A DNA stretch of 10,578 nucleotides from JBHEPS01 sp046261635 (lineage in GTDB: Bacteria > Acidobacteriota > Thermoanaerobaculia > Gp7-AA8): contig JBHEOL010000115.1 of NCBI GenBank assembly GCA_046261635.1, positions 1-10,578 on the forward strand. Direction: 5' to 3'. The notes below the pieces were generated by a model. The model did no database searches and was not told the DNA's origin. It worked only from the letters and a program-made list of their open reading frames with translations. The translations under genes and the position numbers were made by a program. Shown one piece after another: positions 1 through 6,193 of this stretch. Every line of letters begins with the position of its first letter. Within the stretch, counting starts at the first letter, position 1.

Positions 1-444
1 CAGTGGGAGAGCGGGAACGACGTGGCGATCGCCCGGGCGGCGCTGTCGGAGTGCGACGCTGCGGAGCTCGAGGGGCGGATGATCGACGAGATGAGCGGGG
101 GGGAGAGGAAGCGGGTCGAGCTCGCGCGGGTGCTCGCGGGAGAGCCCGAGCTGTTGCTGCTCGACGAGCCACTGGCGGCGCTCGACGTCTCACATGTGCA
201 GCACCTGGCGCGCCTGCTGCGGGCGGTGGCGGGTCAGTCGGGCCGCACGGTGGTGTTCGTGGCGCACGACCTGAACTGGAGCGGCGCCCTCGCCAGCCGC
301 ATGGTGGTCATGAAGGGCGGCCGAATTCTGGCGGACGGAGTCCCGGCCGCGATTCTGGGGGAGAGCCTGATCGAGGAGGCCTTCGGGCTTCGCGCCAGGG
401 TCGTCGAAGCGGGCGGACGCCGATGGATCGTCCCGGCGGAATGA
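1..444 (+). CDS. ABC transporter ATP-binding protein, FecE/BtuD/HmuV-like, 5' truncated
   Basis: This is the C-terminal 147 residues of an ABC-type ATPase. The reading frame is open from base 1, so the true start and the Walker A motif lie upstream. In fragment numbering, the signature MSGGERKR is at 31-38, Walker B LLLLDEP at 51-57, the D-loop ALD at 60-62 and the switch histidine in VFVAHD at 89. The tail, with MKGGRILADG and then a segment on the pattern of 'P..ILGE.LIEEAFG', is typical of ATPases that drive uptake of iron-siderophores, haem or vitamin B12. In those systems the ATPase sits on the cytoplasmic face of a FecCD/BtuC-type permease. The substrate cannot be told from this fragment. 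Methionine replaces the first leucine of LSGGQ and glutamate the last glutamine; the glutamate is common in this subfamily. No permease or binding protein is visible, so partners are presumably upstream. The stop is 62 nt before rel. Confidence 0.9.
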   Translation, partial: QWESGNDVAIARAALSECDAAELEGRMIDEMSGGERKRVELARVLAGEPELLLLDEPLAALDVSHVQHLARLLRAVAGQSGRTVVFVAHDLNWSGALASRMVVMKGGRILADGVPAAILGESLIEEAFGLRARVVEAGGRRWIVPAE

Positions 445-467
445 CCGCATAAACCGCACCGGCGCTT

Positions 468-476
468 TGTTATCAT
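468..476 (+). promoter_or_regulatory. Candidate extended -10 promoter for rel
   Basis: TGTTATCAT reads as an extended -10 element: TG, one base, then TATCAT, which matches TATAAT at five of six positions. No good -35 box lies 16-18 nt upstream, as is usual for extended -10 promoters. A start near 483 would give a leader of about 25 nt before the ATG at 507. The assignment rests on sequence pattern alone. Confidence 0.4.
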
Positions 477-506
477 CGGCACCCGCCGGGATTGGTGGGC
501 GCGCGC

Positions 507-2675
507 ATGATCCGATTCGAGGACATTCTCGACAAGATCGAGAGCTACAAGCCCGGCTTCGACGAGGAGCTGCTCCGCCGCGCCTACATTTTCTCGGCCA
601 TGGCGCACAAGGATCAGGTCCGCCGCTCGGGCGAGCCTTACCTGGTGCACCCCCTCAACGTCGCTTTCGTCCTCGCGGAGATGAAGCTCGACGAGACCTC
701 GATTGCCGTCGGCCTGCTGCACGACGTGATCGAGGACACCCTGACCACGAGGGAAAAGCTCGAGGAGCTGTTCGGCCCGGACGTCGCCGAGATCGTCGAG
801 AGCCTGACCAAGATCTCCCGCTACGCCTACGTCAGTCGTGAGGAAGAGCAGGCCGAGACGTTCCGCAAAATGATCCTGGCGATGGTCTCGGACCTTCGCG
901 TGGTGCTCGTGAAGCTGGCGGACAGGCTCCACAACATGCGCACTCTTCACCATCTCCCCGAGGACCGGCGGATGCGGATCGCCCAGGAGACGATGGAGAT
1001 CTATGCCCCCATCGCCAACCGCCTCGGCATGGGGAGGATCAAGTCCGAGCTCGAGGACCTCGCCTTCCGCTATCTCCAGCCCCGCGAATACGCCGAGCTG
1101 ACCAGCGCAGTGACCGAGAAGATGGAGGTGTCGGCCGACATCGTCGAGCGCCTCCGGGCGACCATCGAAGAGAAGATGCGGGAGAACGAGATCGAGATCG
1201 AGGTCAGCGGCCGCGTCAAGGCTCTGCACTCGATCTGGCTCAAGCTCCGCCGCCAGGGCATCGATATCGGCCAGATCTACGACTATCTCGCCTTCCGCAT
1301 CACGACCGGGTCGGTCAAGGACTGCTACGCGGCCCTCGGCATCATCCATCAGACATGGCGCCCCGTTCCGGGCCGGATCAAAGACTACATCGCGATGCCG
1401 AAGCCCAACTTCTACCAGTCGCTTCACACGACGGTGGTGGCCGAGAAGGGGCAACCCTTCGAGGTCCAGATCCGAACGCGCGAGATGGACCTGATCGCGG
1501 AACAGGGGATCGCGGCGCACTGGAAATACAAGGAAGGGCGGGTCAGCGCTTCGGCTGACGACCAGGCCTTCCTCTGGCTTCGCCAGCTCGTGGAGTGGCA
1601 GCACGAAATCAAGGATCCCAAGGTGTTCATGAACTCGCTCCGGATCGATCTCTATCCGGACGAGGTCTACACTTTCACCCCCAAGGGCGATGTGTACGCA
1701 TTTCCGCGGGGGGCGACCCCGCTCGATTTCGCCTACCGGATCCACACCGATCTCGGCAACCGCTGTGTCGGCGCGCGCGTGAACGGCAAGCTCGTCCAGC
1801 TCCGCAGCACTCTGAAGAACGGCGACATCGTCGAGATTCTCAGCGCGCCCAATCAGACCCCGAGCCGCGAGTGGCTTTCGCTCGTGGTCACCTCACGGGC
1901 CCGGCACAAGATCCGGCACTGGCTCAACACCGAGCAGAAGACGCGGTCGATCGAGCTCGGCCGGAAGCTCGTCGAGAAAGAAGCCCGGAAGTTCCGGGTC
2001 CCGATCCGGAAACTGATCGCCGAGAACGCCCTCGACGGCGTGCTCGCCGAGAACTCCTACGCCCGGATCGACGATCTGTATGCCGATGTCGGGTACGGAA
2101 AGCTGTCGGCCCGCAGCGTGGTAGAGCGGTTCTTCCCCGATGACGACAAGCGGGCCGAGGAGACGCCGAGCGCCTTCCGGGACGCGGTGCGGAAAATCTT
2201 TCCTTTCGGCGGCAGTCCCCCGATCAAGGTCAAGGGGTTTGACGAGCTGATGACCTATCTCGCCAAATGCTGCAACCCGTTGCCGGGAGAGGAGATCGTC
2301 GGCTACGTGACGCGGGGAAAGGGGGTCGCGGTCCACTCGGTCAGTTGTCCGAACGTCCGCAACCTCATGTTCAACCCCGACCGGGAGATCGCCGTGGAGT
2401 GGGGAAACAAGGAGCCTGCCCACTACCGCATCGATCTCGAGGTTCGGATCGAGGATCGGACGGGGATGCTGGCCAAGGTCGTCTCCCAGATCGCCAACCT
2501 GAAGACGAATATCCGGAACATCGAGGCGCGGACGGCCGATGGGCGGGGGGCGATCGACCTGACGGTCGAGATCTCCGACCTGCGCCACCTGGAGAAGGTG
2601 ATCAAGGGGATCTCGAATCTGGACGGGGTGATCGAAGTTCAGAGGAAGTACAACGCGCGCCAGGCGACGGCGTGA
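507..2675 (+). CDS. rel: Bifunctional (p)ppGpp synthetase/hydrolase (Rel, RelA/SpoT family)
   Basis: The protein makes (p)ppGpp from ATP and GTP/GDP and also hydrolyses it, setting the stringent response. It is 722 residues, the usual length for a long RSH protein. The hydrolase domain (about 25-185) keeps the metal and catalytic set seen in characterised Rel proteins: H48, H72-D73, E76-D77 in LLHDVIEDT, and D139/N143 in LADRLHNMRT. The synthetase domain (about 230-345) keeps the GRVK segment at 235-238, D259, the YQSLH tyrosine at 303 and E319 in FEVQIRT. The loop RIKD (290-293) is the RxKD form of bifunctional enzymes, not the ExDD of synthetase-only RelA. A TGS domain (about 380-445), a helical region, a Cys motif (C588, C589, H610, C614) and an ACT domain (about 638-712) follow. 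The ATG at 507 was chosen. A TTG at 492 would add five unconserved residues, and GGTGGG at 494-499 is a weak ribosome site for the ATG. Both active sites look intact, so this is probably the main or only RSH enzyme of the cell. Confidence 0.95.
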   Translation: MIRFEDILDKIESYKPGFDEELLRRAYIFSAMAHKDQVRRSGEPYLVHPLNVAFVLAEMKLDETSIAVGLLHDVIEDTLTTREKLEELFGPDVAEIVESLTKISRYAYVSREEEQAETFRKMILAMVSDLRVVLVKLADRLHNMRTLHHLPEDRRMRIAQETMEIYAPIANRLGMGRIKSELEDLAFRYLQPREYAELTSAVTEKMEVSADIVERLRATIEEKMRENEIEIEVSGRVKALHSIWLKLRRQGIDIGQIYDYLAFRITTGSVKDCYAALGIIHQTWRPVPGRIKDYIAMPKPNFYQSLHTTVVAEKGQPFEVQIRTREMDLIAEQGIAAHWKYKEGRVSASADDQAFLWLRQLVEWQHEIKDPKVFMNSLRIDLYPDEVYTFTPKGDVYAFPRGATPLDFAYRIHTDLGNRCVGARVNGKLVQLRSTLKNGDIVEILSAPNQTPSREWLSLVVTSRARHKIRHWLNTEQKTRSIELGRKLVEKEARKFRVPIRKLIAENALDGVLAENSYARIDDLYADVGYGKLSARSVVERFFPDDDKRAEETPSAFRDAVRKIFPFGGSPPIKVKGFDELMTYLAKCCNPLPGEEIVGYVTRGKGVAVHSVSCPNVRNLMFNPDREIAVEWGNKEPAHYRIDLEVRIEDRTGMLAKVVSQIANLKTNIRNIEARTADGRGAIDLTVEISDLRHLEKVIKGISNLDGVIEVQRKYNARQATA

Positions 2676-2682
2676 AGAACAC

Positions 2683-2708
2683 GGGGACTGGGGGCTAGGG
2701 GTCAGGGG
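2683..2708 (+). repeat. Potential intramolecular G-quadruplex, plus strand
   Basis: Four runs of guanine (2683-2686, 2690-2694, 2698-2701, 2705-2708) are separated by three-base loops ACT, CTA and TCA. This satisfies the standard four-run, short-loop G-quadruplex pattern. It begins 8 nt after the rel stop codon, so it would be present in the rel mRNA 3' end as RNA and in the non-template DNA strand. Folding has not been calculated. Confidence 0.6.
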
Positions 2709-2761
2709 CCAGGAAAGGCAACGACGAGAACAGAGACTAGGGACTGGGGGCTCAGGGACGA

Positions 2762-2787
2762 GCAACGACGGCATCTTCTGCCGTTGC
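2762..2787. terminator. Bulged hairpin, weak bidirectional terminator candidate
   Basis: GCAAC (2762-2766) pairs with GTTGC (2783-2787) and GGCA (2770-2773) with TGCC (2779-2782), around a TCTTC loop with a three-base bulge on the left arm. It lies between the convergent stops of rel and rpmB, where a shared terminator is expected. Neither side carries a run of T after the stem, so classical intrinsic termination is doubtful. The flanking G-rich repeats could contribute. Confidence 0.35.
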
Positions 2788-2801
2788 CTTTCCCTGACCC
2801 C

Positions 2802-2829
2802 TAGTCCCTAGTCCCTAGTCCCTAGTCCC
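2802..2829 (-). repeat. Four perfect tandem TAGTCCC heptamers
   Basis: TAGTCCC is repeated four times without change (2802-2808, 2809-2815, 2816-2822, 2823-2829), preceded by degenerate CCCTGACCCC. Read on the minus strand this is GGGACTA repeated: four G-runs with four-base loops, another quadruplex-capable sequence, located just downstream of the rpmB stop. Perfect copies here, against degenerate copies in the left arm, suggest recent slippage or expansion on this side. Confidence 0.9.
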
Positions 2830-2835
2830 TGCCTT

Positions 2836-3030
2836 TTACCTTACCGCTTTTTGGATCCGGTTGGAACGGATGCAGCGGGTGCAGACCTGCATCCGGCGGG
2901 CAGCGCCGTTGACCAGCACGCGGACGCGCTGGAGGTTCGGCAGCCAGCGCCGGCTGGTGACGTTATTTGCGTGGCTCACCTGGTTTCCGAAGACCGGGGT
3001 CTTGCCGCAGACTTCACATTGCTTGGCCAT
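2836..3030 (-). CDS. rpmB: 50S ribosomal protein L28
   Basis: This is a 64-residue, basic component of the large ribosomal subunit. It begins [20 protein letters not shown] and continues with the family pattern of an [11 protein letters not shown] segment followed by RVRV. Two CxxC pairs (C5/C8 and C50/C53) mark the zinc-ribbon (C+) form of L28 as opposed to the cysteine-free paralogue. The ATG at 3030 was chosen because AAGGAG (plus-strand 3041-3046) lies 10 nt before it. A longer in-frame start at 3090 would overlap the promoter and add 20 unrelated residues. The gene stands alone, convergent with rel and divergent from the pil operon. No rpmG or other ribosomal gene is adjacent. Confidence 0.96.
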   Translation of the reverse strand: MAKQCEVCGKTPVFGNQVSHANNVTSRRWLPNLQRVRVLVNGAARRMQVCTRCIRSNRIQKAVR

Positions 3031-3040
3031 GTTTTGAGAA

Positions 3041-3046
3041 CTCCTT
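3041..3046 (-). promoter_or_regulatory. Ribosome binding site of rpmB
   Basis: The minus strand reads AAGGAG with 10 nt to the ATG at 3030. This supports the 64-residue form of L28 over longer in-frame starts. Confidence 0.75.
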
Positions 3047-3061
3047 CGTGCCGAACGGCAG

Positions 3062-3090
3062 ATTCTAGTGAGCGGGGCGTCCGGTGGCAA
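3062..3090 (-). promoter_or_regulatory. Sigma70-type promoter of rpmB
   Basis: On the minus strand TTGCCA (3090-3085; five of six to TTGACA) is followed after exactly 17 nt by TAGAAT (3067-3062; five of six to TATAAT). Transcription would start near 3055 and give a leader of about 25 nt containing the AAGGAG ribosome site. This is the strongest promoter match seen in the window. Confidence 0.65.
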
Positions 3091-3150
3091 GTAGGTCGTG
3101 CCACGGCGAACCCCGCCGTATATCTTTTTGCGACTCTTAATGTTGTCGAG

Positions 3151-3177
3151 TTGACACCACTCTGGAAACCGTGTAAT
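3151..3177 (+). promoter_or_regulatory. Sigma70-type promoter of the pilMNOPQ operon
   Basis: A perfect TTGACA at 3151-3156 is followed by TGTAAT at 3172-3177 (five of six to TATAAT) with a short 15-nt spacer, or by TAATTT at 3174-3179 with the ideal 17-nt spacer but a poorer match. Either way transcription would start near 3184-3186, about 85 nt upstream of the pilM GTG. The region is more AT-rich than the flanking genes. Confidence 0.55.
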
Positions 3178-3180
3178 TTC

Positions 3181-3269
3181 CCATCAAACTTCACTTCCCA
3201 CGGGCATTAAGGGACGAAGAGCCACGACCGAAAAAAACGCTGAGAAGTGTGAGATGGATGGGGTGAGCG
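3181..3269 (+). promoter_or_regulatory. Structured 5' leader of pilM, partly GEMM-I-like
   Basis: CACTTC (3192-3197) can pair with GAAGTG (3244-3249), and CCATC (3181-3185) with GATGG (3253-3257), closing a loop of about 46 nt in front of pilM. Inside lies GGGACGAAGAGCC (3211-3223), which matches 11 of 13 bases of the conserved GGGACGCAAAGCC block of the GEMM-I cyclic-di-GMP/cGAMP riboswitch as I recall it; GGGCA at 3202-3206 recalls its 5' partner. The usual tetraloop hairpin between the two blocks and the 3' GCCGGGTT part are missing, so this is not a standard GEMM-I. CCCATC (3180-3185) could alternatively pair with GATGGG (3257-3262) over the ribosome site, if transcription starts early enough to include it. 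Confidence 0.3.
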
Positions 3270-4328
3270 GTGTTCTTCTCAAAGAGCAAACATATCGTCG
3301 GGCTTGATATCGGCTCTTCCGCGATCAAACTCGTCGAGCTGAAGGAAAAGAAGCAGGGTTCCTATCAGCTCGTCAAGATCGGCTTGGAGCCTCTCTCTCC
3401 TGAAGCGATCGTCGATGGATCCATCATGGACTCCTCGATGGTCGTCGATACGATTCAACGACTCAACAGCTCGTTGAACGTCAAGAATTCCAATTACGGG
3501 ACCTCCCTGTCGGGGCACTCGGTCATCATCAAGAAGATCTCCCTGCCGGCGATGTCGGCGGAAGAGCTCGGTGAGTCGATCCAGTGGGAGGCCGAGCAGT
3601 ACATCCCCTTCGATATCAATGACGTCAATCTCGATTACGTCCCCCTGACGACCCCGGGCTCGGGGGAGAACATCGACGTGATCCTGGTCGCGGTCAAGAA
3701 GGAAAAGATCAACGACTATACGTCGGTGATCGCTCAAGCCGGAAAGAGCCCCCAGCTGGTCGATGTCGACGCCTTCGCCGTGCAGAACGCCTGGGAGGCC
3801 AACTATCCCGTCGAAGAGGGACGGGTCATGGCGCTGGTGAACATCGGGGCCTCGGTCACGAACGTCAACATCATCTCGGGAACCTCCTCGCTGTTCTGGC
3901 GGGACATCACCTTCGGGGGCAATCAGTACACGGACGCGATTCAGCGCGAGCTGAGCCTCTCGTTCGCGGAAGCGGAGGGCCTCAAGCGGGGACAGGCGGC
4001 CGGGGACCATACGATCCAACAGGTGATTCCGATCCTGAACTCGGTTTCGGAGGATTTCGCCAGCGAGCTGCGCAAGACCCTGGATTTCTTCACGGCGACC
4101 TCGGGCGCAGAGCGGGTCGATGCGATCATGCTCGCGGGCGGTGGGGCGAGCGTGCTGAACCTGGAAACGATCCTCCGCGACAAATTCGGTATCGAGGTCG
4201 AGGTCATGAACCCCTTCAGGAACATCAGCTTCAACGAGGGAGAGTTCAACCCGGAGTGGATCTCGGACATCGCTCCTAGCATGGCGGTCGCGGTGGGGCT
4301 GGCGATCCGGAAGGTGGGCGACGCGTGA
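3270..4328 (+). CDS. pilM: Type IV pilus assembly protein PilM, actin-like ATPase
   Basis: PilM is the cytoplasmic actin-fold ATPase that binds the N-terminal tail of PilN and links the pilus motor to the inner-membrane platform. At 352 residues it is full length. Three nucleotide-binding segments are visible: GLDIGSSAIKLVEL at 11-24, VNIGASVTNVNII at 190-202 and MLAGGGASVLN at 287-297. WEAEQYIPFDINDVNLDYV near 106-124 is characteristic of PilM. The start is GTG at 3270. The in-frame ATG at 3258 runs into TGA after one codon, and the other upstream ATG (3254) is out of frame. A G-rich tract at 3260-3265 serves as a modest ribosome site. The gene opens the operon and its stop overlaps the pilN start by four bases (GTGA), implying translational coupling. 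Confidence 0.96.
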   Translation: MFFSKSKHIVGLDIGSSAIKLVELKEKKQGSYQLVKIGLEPLSPEAIVDGSIMDSSMVVDTIQRLNSSLNVKNSNYGTSLSGHSVIIKKISLPAMSAEELGESIQWEAEQYIPFDINDVNLDYVPLTTPGSGENIDVILVAVKKEKINDYTSVIAQAGKSPQLVDVDAFAVQNAWEANYPVEEGRVMALVNIGASVTNVNIISGTSSLFWRDITFGGNQYTDAIQRELSLSFAEAEGLKRGQAAGDHTIQQVIPILNSVSEDFASELRKTLDFFTATSGAERVDAIMLAGGGASVLNLETILRDKFGIEVEVMNPFRNISFNEGEFNPEWISDIAPSMAVAVGLAIRKVGDA

Positions 4329-4981
4329 TCAAGATCAATCTTTCGCGGGAAGGACGTGGATCCGCCAGGACGGCGGCCGCCGCCCCCGGCGCGGCGAGCG
4401 GGATGGGTGCAGGTCCGGCGAACGTCAACAACATTCTCGTGGTGACGCTCCTCGTGCTCGGTCTGTTGATCGGCGGAGGATGGGCGGCCCTGAAGTGGAA
4501 CGATCGGAACAACAAGAGGGCTACGGTCGCCACGATGCAGGCCGAGGCCGACAATCTCCGCAAGATCATCGAGGAAGTCGAGCGTTTCGAGCGACGCCGT
4601 GATTCGCTGGAGAAGCGGATCGCGCTGATCAATCAGCTCAAGCAAAACCAGAAGGGGCCCGTGCGTCTGCTCGACCACATCAGCCGCGCGCTCCCGGATC
4701 TGGTCTGGCTCGATACGATGACGCTCGCGGGATCGCAGATCACCATCGCCGGCCGGACGTTGAATCCGAACGCCGCGGCGACGTTCGTCGAGAATATCAA
4801 GGCGGATGCGATGTTCGACGAACCAGAGTTCAGCACGCTATCGGCAGACGCCGGCGGGCAGGCCGGAGTCAACGTCTACCGGTTCGAGATGAGGTTCAAC
4901 TTCCGTTATCTGGCCGAGGCGGAGACCGCCTCTTCAGAGGCTGGGGCGGCCGACGCTGCAGATGAGGCGCCGCAGGCCTGA
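4325..4981 (+). CDS. pilN: Type IV pilus inner-membrane protein PilN
   Basis: PilN is a bitopic inner-membrane protein whose short cytoplasmic tail docks into PilM and whose periplasmic part pairs with PilO. It has 218 residues and starts at a GTG embedded in the pilM stop. The tail begins MIKINLSRE, corresponding to the conserved INLL-type PilM-binding motif. It is followed by an Ala/Gly-rich stretch to about 36, one membrane segment (about 37-56), a coiled coil rich in E, R and K (about 68-108) and a ferredoxin-like periplasmic domain (about 112-196). The Ala/Glu-rich end (197-218) is probably disordered. The linker between the binding motif and the membrane (about 27 residues) is longer than in many PilN proteins, where the membrane segment follows closely. 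Confidence 0.93.
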   Translation: MIKINLSREGRGSARTAAAAPGAASGMGAGPANVNNILVVTLLVLGLLIGGGWAALKWNDRNNKRATVATMQAEADNLRKIIEEVERFERRRDSLEKRIALINQLKQNQKGPVRLLDHISRALPDLVWLDTMTLAGSQITIAGRTLNPNAAATFVENIKADAMFDEPEFSTLSADAGGQAGVNVYRFEMRFNFRYLAEAETASSEAGAADAADEAPQA

Positions 4982-4998
4982 GGGCGGGGAGGAACGGG

Positions 4999-5640
4999 AT
5001 GGCCATGGACGTCAACAGCCTTCAGGGGAAACCGTGGTACTACGGTCTGGGAGTCGGCCTTCTGCTGATGGCCCTCGCCATCGGCGTCCTCTATTACATG
5101 CCGATCCGCGGCTTGAACGAGGAGATCGTGGGCCTCGAAGCCCAGATGGACGTGCTCGAAAGGGACATCCTCGCGGGCCGCTCGGCCCAGCAGAGGCTTC
5201 CGCAGCTTCGCGACGAGGCACAGCAGCTCGAAGCCGAGCTCGACAAGCTCCGCCGCATTCTTCCTTCCTCCCGCAACACGGAGGAGTTGATCAAGAAATT
5301 CAAGTCCCTCGTCGATCAGGGGGACTTCGTCCTCCAGCAGCTGACCTTCCCGAGCCTCACCGACGCAGCTCCCGCCGCCGATTCCGAGGAAGGTACTCCG
5401 GTCGAGGAGATTTACGCGGAGTGGCCCGTTCAGGTCCGGCTCGAGGGGCGGTACCACGATCTGGCCGTGCTGTTCAGCCGGCTCGCCAACTTCTCGAGAA
5501 TCGTGAACGTCGAGCAGTTCACCATTACGGCGATCCCGTTACAGCTCGAGCGGACAATCGCGGCCGAATTCACGGCGAAGACATTCGTCTATCGCGAGCC
5601 TGCGAACGAGCAGGCGAGCGGCCAGCCGGGGGGGAACTGA
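4999..5640 (+). CDS. pilO: Type IV pilus inner-membrane protein PilO
   Basis: PilO forms the periplasmic heterodimer with PilN and helps align the pilus machinery. It has 213 residues: one membrane segment (about 13-34, WYYGLGVGLLLMALAIGVLY), a long coiled coil (about 38-88), then ILPSSRNTEELIKK (87-100), the family landmark that enters the ferredoxin-like domain (about 95-198). GGAGGA at 4988-4993 precedes ATG 4999 by 5 nt; a second ATG two codons later (5005) is 11 nt away and equally possible. The gap to pilN is 17 nt and to pilP one nt. A proline/alanine/acid-rich insert near 121-136 is probably a flexible loop. Confidence 0.93.
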   Translation: MAMDVNSLQGKPWYYGLGVGLLLMALAIGVLYYMPIRGLNEEIVGLEAQMDVLERDILAGRSAQQRLPQLRDEAQQLEAELDKLRRILPSSRNTEELIKKFKSLVDQGDFVLQQLTFPSLTDAAPAADSEEGTPVEEIYAEWPVQVRLEGRYHDLAVLFSRLANFSRIVNVEQFTITAIPLQLERTIAAEFTAKTFVYREPANEQASGQPGGN

Positions 5641-5641
5641 C

Positions 5642-6154
5642 GTGAAGTCGACACCTCTGACGATCCTGACCCTCGCGGCGATGCTGGCCGCGCCCCTGGC
5701 CGTTGCGCGCCAGGAGGCCGTGCCGGAACCGCCGGTGCCGGCCGCGCAGCAGACGCTCGAAGAGAACCTCCAGGACATCCTCGAGGAGCCCTCGGGAACC
5801 GATACGTATCGCTACGATCCGCAGGGGCGCCGCGATCCGTTCCGTTCGCTCGTCGGCCCGTCGCGCCCGATCGAGCGAGGAGATCGCCCGGAAGGCGTTC
5901 CGGGATTTCTGATCGATGAAACCGATCTGCAGGGTGTCGTGCAGACTCGGGCGGGAATGGTCGCTATGATCAAGGGGCCTGACAACAAGGGTTATCTGGT
6001 CCGAGTCGGAGACAAACTTTACGACGGTGAGGTCATCCGGGTGGATAAGCAATCCGTCGTGTTCCGGCAGGAAGTGAACGATCCGACCAGGATCGAACGT
6101 TTCCGGGAAGTGGTGAAGGATCTCGTGCCGGAGTCACAGAGAAATCGTCCTTAG
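5642..6154 (+). CDS. pilP: Type IV pilus assembly protein PilP, lacking a lipobox
   Basis: PilP connects the PilN/PilO heterodimer to the N0 region of the PilQ secretin across the periplasm. It has 170 residues, starting at GTG one nt after the pilO stop. YRYDPQGRRDPFRSL (56-70) is the conserved PilP entry motif. The beta-rich domain follows, with GFLIDETDLQGVVQTRAG at 88-105 and GYLVRVGDKLYDGEVIRV at 117-134. Characterised PilP proteins, such as those of Neisseria and Pseudomonas, are lipoproteins. Here the signal peptide (1-22) contains no cysteine, and LAVA|RQ is a signal-peptidase-I type site, so the protein may be soluble in the periplasm or keep its signal as an anchor. The stretch at about 23-55 is rich in Pro, Ala and Glu and probably disordered. 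Confidence 0.92.
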   Translation: MKSTPLTILTLAAMLAAPLAVARQEAVPEPPVPAAQQTLEENLQDILEEPSGTDTYRYDPQGRRDPFRSLVGPSRPIERGDRPEGVPGFLIDETDLQGVVQTRAGMVAMIKGPDNKGYLVRVGDKLYDGEVIRVDKQSVVFRQEVNDPTRIERFREVVKDLVPESQRNRP

Positions 6155-6180
6155 TGGACTGGCCGAGGCCGGCCAGGGGT

Positions 6181-6186
6181 GGAGGG
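6181..6186 (+). promoter_or_regulatory. Ribosome binding site that places the pilQ start
   Basis: GGAGGG lies 7 nt before the ATG at 6194. This argues against the farther upstream GTG at 6179, which would overlap the site itself. Confidence 0.7.
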
Positions 6187-6193
6187 TTGCGTG

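Larger units (their letters stand above)
2683..2829. repeat. Compound G-rich/C-rich heptamer repeat element between convergent genes
   Basis: Almost the whole rel-rpmB gap is repeat. Two G-rich units run on the plus strand, sharing the direct repeat GGACTGGGGGCT at 2685-2696 and 2741-2752. A C-rich unit on the right is their inverted partner. CTAGGGGTCAGGG (2695-2707) is complementary to 2792-2804, and AAAGGCAACG (2714-2723) to 2782-2791. CAACGACG also occurs twice (2719-2726, 2763-2770). The underlying period is about seven bases (GGGACTA and variants). This resembles in style the short tandemly repeated heptamers (STRR) known from cyanobacteria. No flanking target-site duplication was seen. 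Confidence 0.85.

Noticed and set aside
492..509. TTG at 492 as the rel start
   Set aside because: It adds only MVGAR before the ATG at 507. The ATG is the stronger initiator, and the extended -10 candidate would leave a TTG start with almost no leader.
234..1745. Long minus-strand open frame opposite rel (503 codons)
   Set aside because: Shadow of the rel codons; low-complexity composition, no motifs, and it overlaps two clear plus-strand genes.
1893..2774. Minus-strand open frame running from the repeat element into rel
   Set aside because: It starts in the G-rich repeat and has no ribosome site or domain. The plus-strand Rel TGS/ACT coding explains the region.
2802..2829. Possible small CRISPR-like array
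   Set aside because: Seven-base units are contiguous with no spacers, and there are no cas genes. It is a simple tandem repeat.
2971..3090. 84-residue form of L28 starting at 3090
   Set aside because: The added 20 residues overlap the promoter and lack L28 similarity, whereas AAGGAG is correctly spaced for the ATG at 3030.
3086..3103. Sigma54-like sequence on the minus strand (TGGCACG ... TTGCC)
   Set aside because: The spacing between the GG and GC elements is two bases too long for sigma54, it faces rpmB and not the pil operon, and TTGCCA is better explained as the -35 box of the rpmB promoter.
2851..3210. Plus-strand open frame of 119 codons opposite rpmB
   Set aside because: It lies antisense to a conserved ribosomal protein and crosses both promoters; composition is non-protein-like.
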